Shown here: piece after piece, positions 51,820 through 53,022 of the stretch
How positions within the stretch are numbered: position 1 is the stretch's first letter
How the letters are laid out: each line of letters starts with the position of its first letter
Assembly: GCA_019119675.1 (NCBI GenBank)
Contig: DWWO01000063.1
Location: forward strand, 1-53,022
Source: Candidatus Mediterraneibacter faecipullorum
GTDB taxonomy: Bacteria; Bacillota; Clostridia; Lachnospirales; Lachnospiraceae
DNA: 53,022 nt
Direction of reading: 5' to 3'
Notes under the pieces: generated by a model
The model's input: only the letters and a program-made list of their open reading frames with translations
The model's database searches: none
Told to the model about the DNA's origin: nothing
Translations under genes and position numbers: made by a program

Positions 51820-52767
51820 ATGGGCAGAGGCGGAGGTTCACACGGCGGAGGAGGCCATTCCGGAGGCAGGTCTTTCGGCGGACGTTCAGGCGGCGGTTTC
51901 GGCGGCATCCGTGGAGGCGGAAGAGGTCCCGGAGGACCTGGATTTGGAGGGCCGGGATTCGGCGGTCCCGGAGGATGGGACCCAAGATGGGGCGGCCCCC
52001 GCAGAGGATGGGGCGGTCCCATATTTCCGGGAGGCGGTTTCAGATGGGGAGGCCCGGGCGGCTGCTCTACGGTCATACTCCTGGTGGTGGTCATACTCGC
52101 GGTCGTCAGCGCGATAGCGCCGGACCTTGGTTCTTCCCGGCAGGATATCGAAGTAACTGTATCCCGTACCGAACGTACTGCTGTTACCGGAACGAATACA
52201 TACGGTGACTGGTATCTGGATGAGCTTGGATTTATCGATCATGACACTGATCTGACCGACGGGTTGAAATATTTTTACTCGCAGACCGGTATCCAGCCCT
52301 ATGTCATGCTGCTCAACTATGATGATTCCATATGGCTCAACGGGAACTGGAATGAAAACGCTGCAGAAGAATATCTGGCGCAGGTATATGAAGATACATT
52401 CTCTGATAACGGGCATCTGATCTTTGCTTATTTTGCATGCGAGAATGATACCGAAGATATGGATGGAATGTTTTATTTCTATTACGGCTCCGCTGCATAT
52501 TCCATCATGGACGATGAGGCTGAGACCATCTTCTGGAGTTACTTTGATATGAATTATAATAATCTGAATCTGAGTATCGCAGAATTCATCGGCCAGACAT
52601 TTGAGGAGACCGCGGATAATATCATGCACGTCGGAAATGCAGGGAATAATACGCTTATAAGAGCAGCGGTCATCTTTGCCGTGATCTGTGTTATGGTTAT
52701 TATCGTGGGGATTGTTGTGGCGAAACGCGCAGGGAAAAGAGATAGAGATTCTGCAGACTGGATGTGA
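51820..52767 (+). CDS. Glycine-rich N-terminus membrane protein, TPM-like
   Basis: The 315-residue protein starts at ATG 51820, eight bases after AAAGGGG. Residues 1-80 are a Gly/Arg/Pro/Trp-rich low-complexity segment (GGPGFGGPGFGGPGGW). A membrane helix (about 84-102), an extracellular domain of about 170 residues (YLDELGFIDHDTDLTDGLKY) and a second helix near 275-297 follow. The outer domain has the look of the TPM/YgcG family with degenerate content. The role of the Gly-rich start, which should be cytoplasmic, is unknown. Confidence 0.7.
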   Translation: MGRGGGSHGGGGHSGGRSFGGRSGGGFGGIRGGGRGPGGPGFGGPGFGGPGGWDPRWGGPRRGWGGPIFPGGGFRWGGPGGCSTVILLVVVILAVVSAIAPDLGSSRQDIEVTVSRTERTAVTGTNTYGDWYLDELGFIDHDTDLTDGLKYFYSQTGIQPYVMLLNYDDSIWLNGNWNENAAEEYLAQVYEDTFSDNGHLIFAYFACENDTEDMDGMFYFYYGSAAYSIMDDEAETIFWSYFDMNYNNLNLSIAEFIGQTFEETADNIMHVGNAGNNTLIRAAVIFAVICVMVIIVGIVVAKRAGKRDRDSADWM

Positions 52768-52792
52768 AACAACAGATAGAGTTCTTTTAGTT

Positions 52793-52844
52793 AGAGGTAT
52801 TTGGCGGGTATGTCTTTTGATTAAATACCCGCTTAAATACCTCT
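52793..52844 (+). terminator. Terminator after the Gly-rich membrane protein gene
   Basis: A long stem pairs AGAGGTATTT and GCGGGTAT with ATACCCGC and AAATACCTCT, with a two-base internal mismatch, and is followed by TTAATAAA. It ends 77 bases after the stop codon. Confidence 0.75.
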
Positions 52845-52956
52845 TTAATAAATTGCGTAAAATATAAGCATTCTATTCTCCCCCCTATCTAACCATGCCA
52901 TGACAGGATAGACACGATAAATAGCACTATCTGGTAAATTTCTCAGGAGTTTCGGA

Positions 52957-52990
52957 ATAAAATAAAACCCGTAAACGTTGAATTTACGGG
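52957..52990 (-). terminator. Terminator after the tRNA
   Basis: On the minus strand, CCCGTAAA pairs with TTTACGGG (8 bases) and is followed by TTTTATTTTATT. It lies ten bases after the tRNA 3' end and so belongs to that transcript. Confidence 0.8.
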
Positions 52991-52999
52991 CTTTGTGAG

Positions 53000-53022
53000 C
53001 TCCCCCTGTTGGACTTGAACCA
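53000..53022 (-). tRNA. tRNA, 3' end only
   Basis: On the minus strand the edge of the window reads TGGTTCAAGTCCAACAGGGG, then GAG. This gives a T-loop TTCAAGT, a T-stem half CCAAC, an acceptor half AGGGGGA and a G discriminator base, with no encoded CCA. The anticodon lies outside the window, so the amino acid cannot be stated. Confidence 0.75.

Noticed and set aside
51886-52629. A 247-codon frame opposite the Gly-rich membrane gene
   Set aside because: It is antisense to a well-supported gene, has no ribosome binding site and has improbable composition.

Overview
The window reads as chromosome from a low-to-moderate-GC Gram-positive bacterium, most likely a gut Clostridia of the Lachnospiraceae type. 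The reasons are strong AGGAGG-type ribosome binding sites, many lipoproteins with a classical lipobox, a WXG100/YukD/EssC type VII secretion set, an LPxTG-like QTGD anchor, and no outer-membrane genes. The genus cannot be fixed from the sequence alone.

Layout. 0-3.6 kb: an aconitase-family hydratase (cut by the window edge), a zinc-ribbon membrane protein and an Rpn-type nuclease. 3.7-39.3 kb: one very long minus-strand cluster, read right to left. It starts with a signalling block: membrane protease with FHA domain, PP2C phosphatase, Ser/Thr kinase, membrane protein carrying a ladder of ETTLL peptides, small membrane protein, and a 2123-residue Ig-like surface protein. After a terminator comes the secretion core: second kinase, 44-aa membrane peptide, TPR/carboxypeptidase-regulatory-like protein, FHA protein, ParA/TadZ-like ATPase, YukD, EssC and WXG100. 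Then follow two effector modules: DUF4176 protein, coiled-coil protein, small partner, LXG toxin and immunity genes; and three small helical proteins, a lipoprotein and a lipase. A membrane FHA protein and a lipoprotein end the cluster. A divergent HTH regulator sits at 39.6 kb. 41-47 kb: lipoprotein, DUF3810-type membrane protein, a broken pilin/VWA gene, a nuclease remnant, an AAA_14/DUF4143 ATPase and integrase debris. 47-53 kb: GH3 beta-glycosidase, small Cys-containing protein, PfkB sugar kinase, DUF3887-like protein, a Gly-rich membrane protein, and the 3' end of a tRNA.

How it fits together. I see no EsaA, EssA or classical EssB. In their place are two kinases, one phosphatase, three FHA proteins besides the FHA region of EssC, and repeated ETTLL peptides resembling the phospho-acceptor site of GarA/OdhI-type FHA proteins. 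The inference is a type VII system whose assembly or activity is switched by threonine phosphorylation and FHA docking, with a surface protease-FHA protein as a possible input. Its cargo appears to be an LXG toxin whose last 115 residues match the CD38/ADP-ribosyl-cyclase pattern, and a lipase whose WXG-like helical part is C-terminal. Several immunity genes, a decayed immunity-gene copy and shifts in base composition show active cargo turnover.
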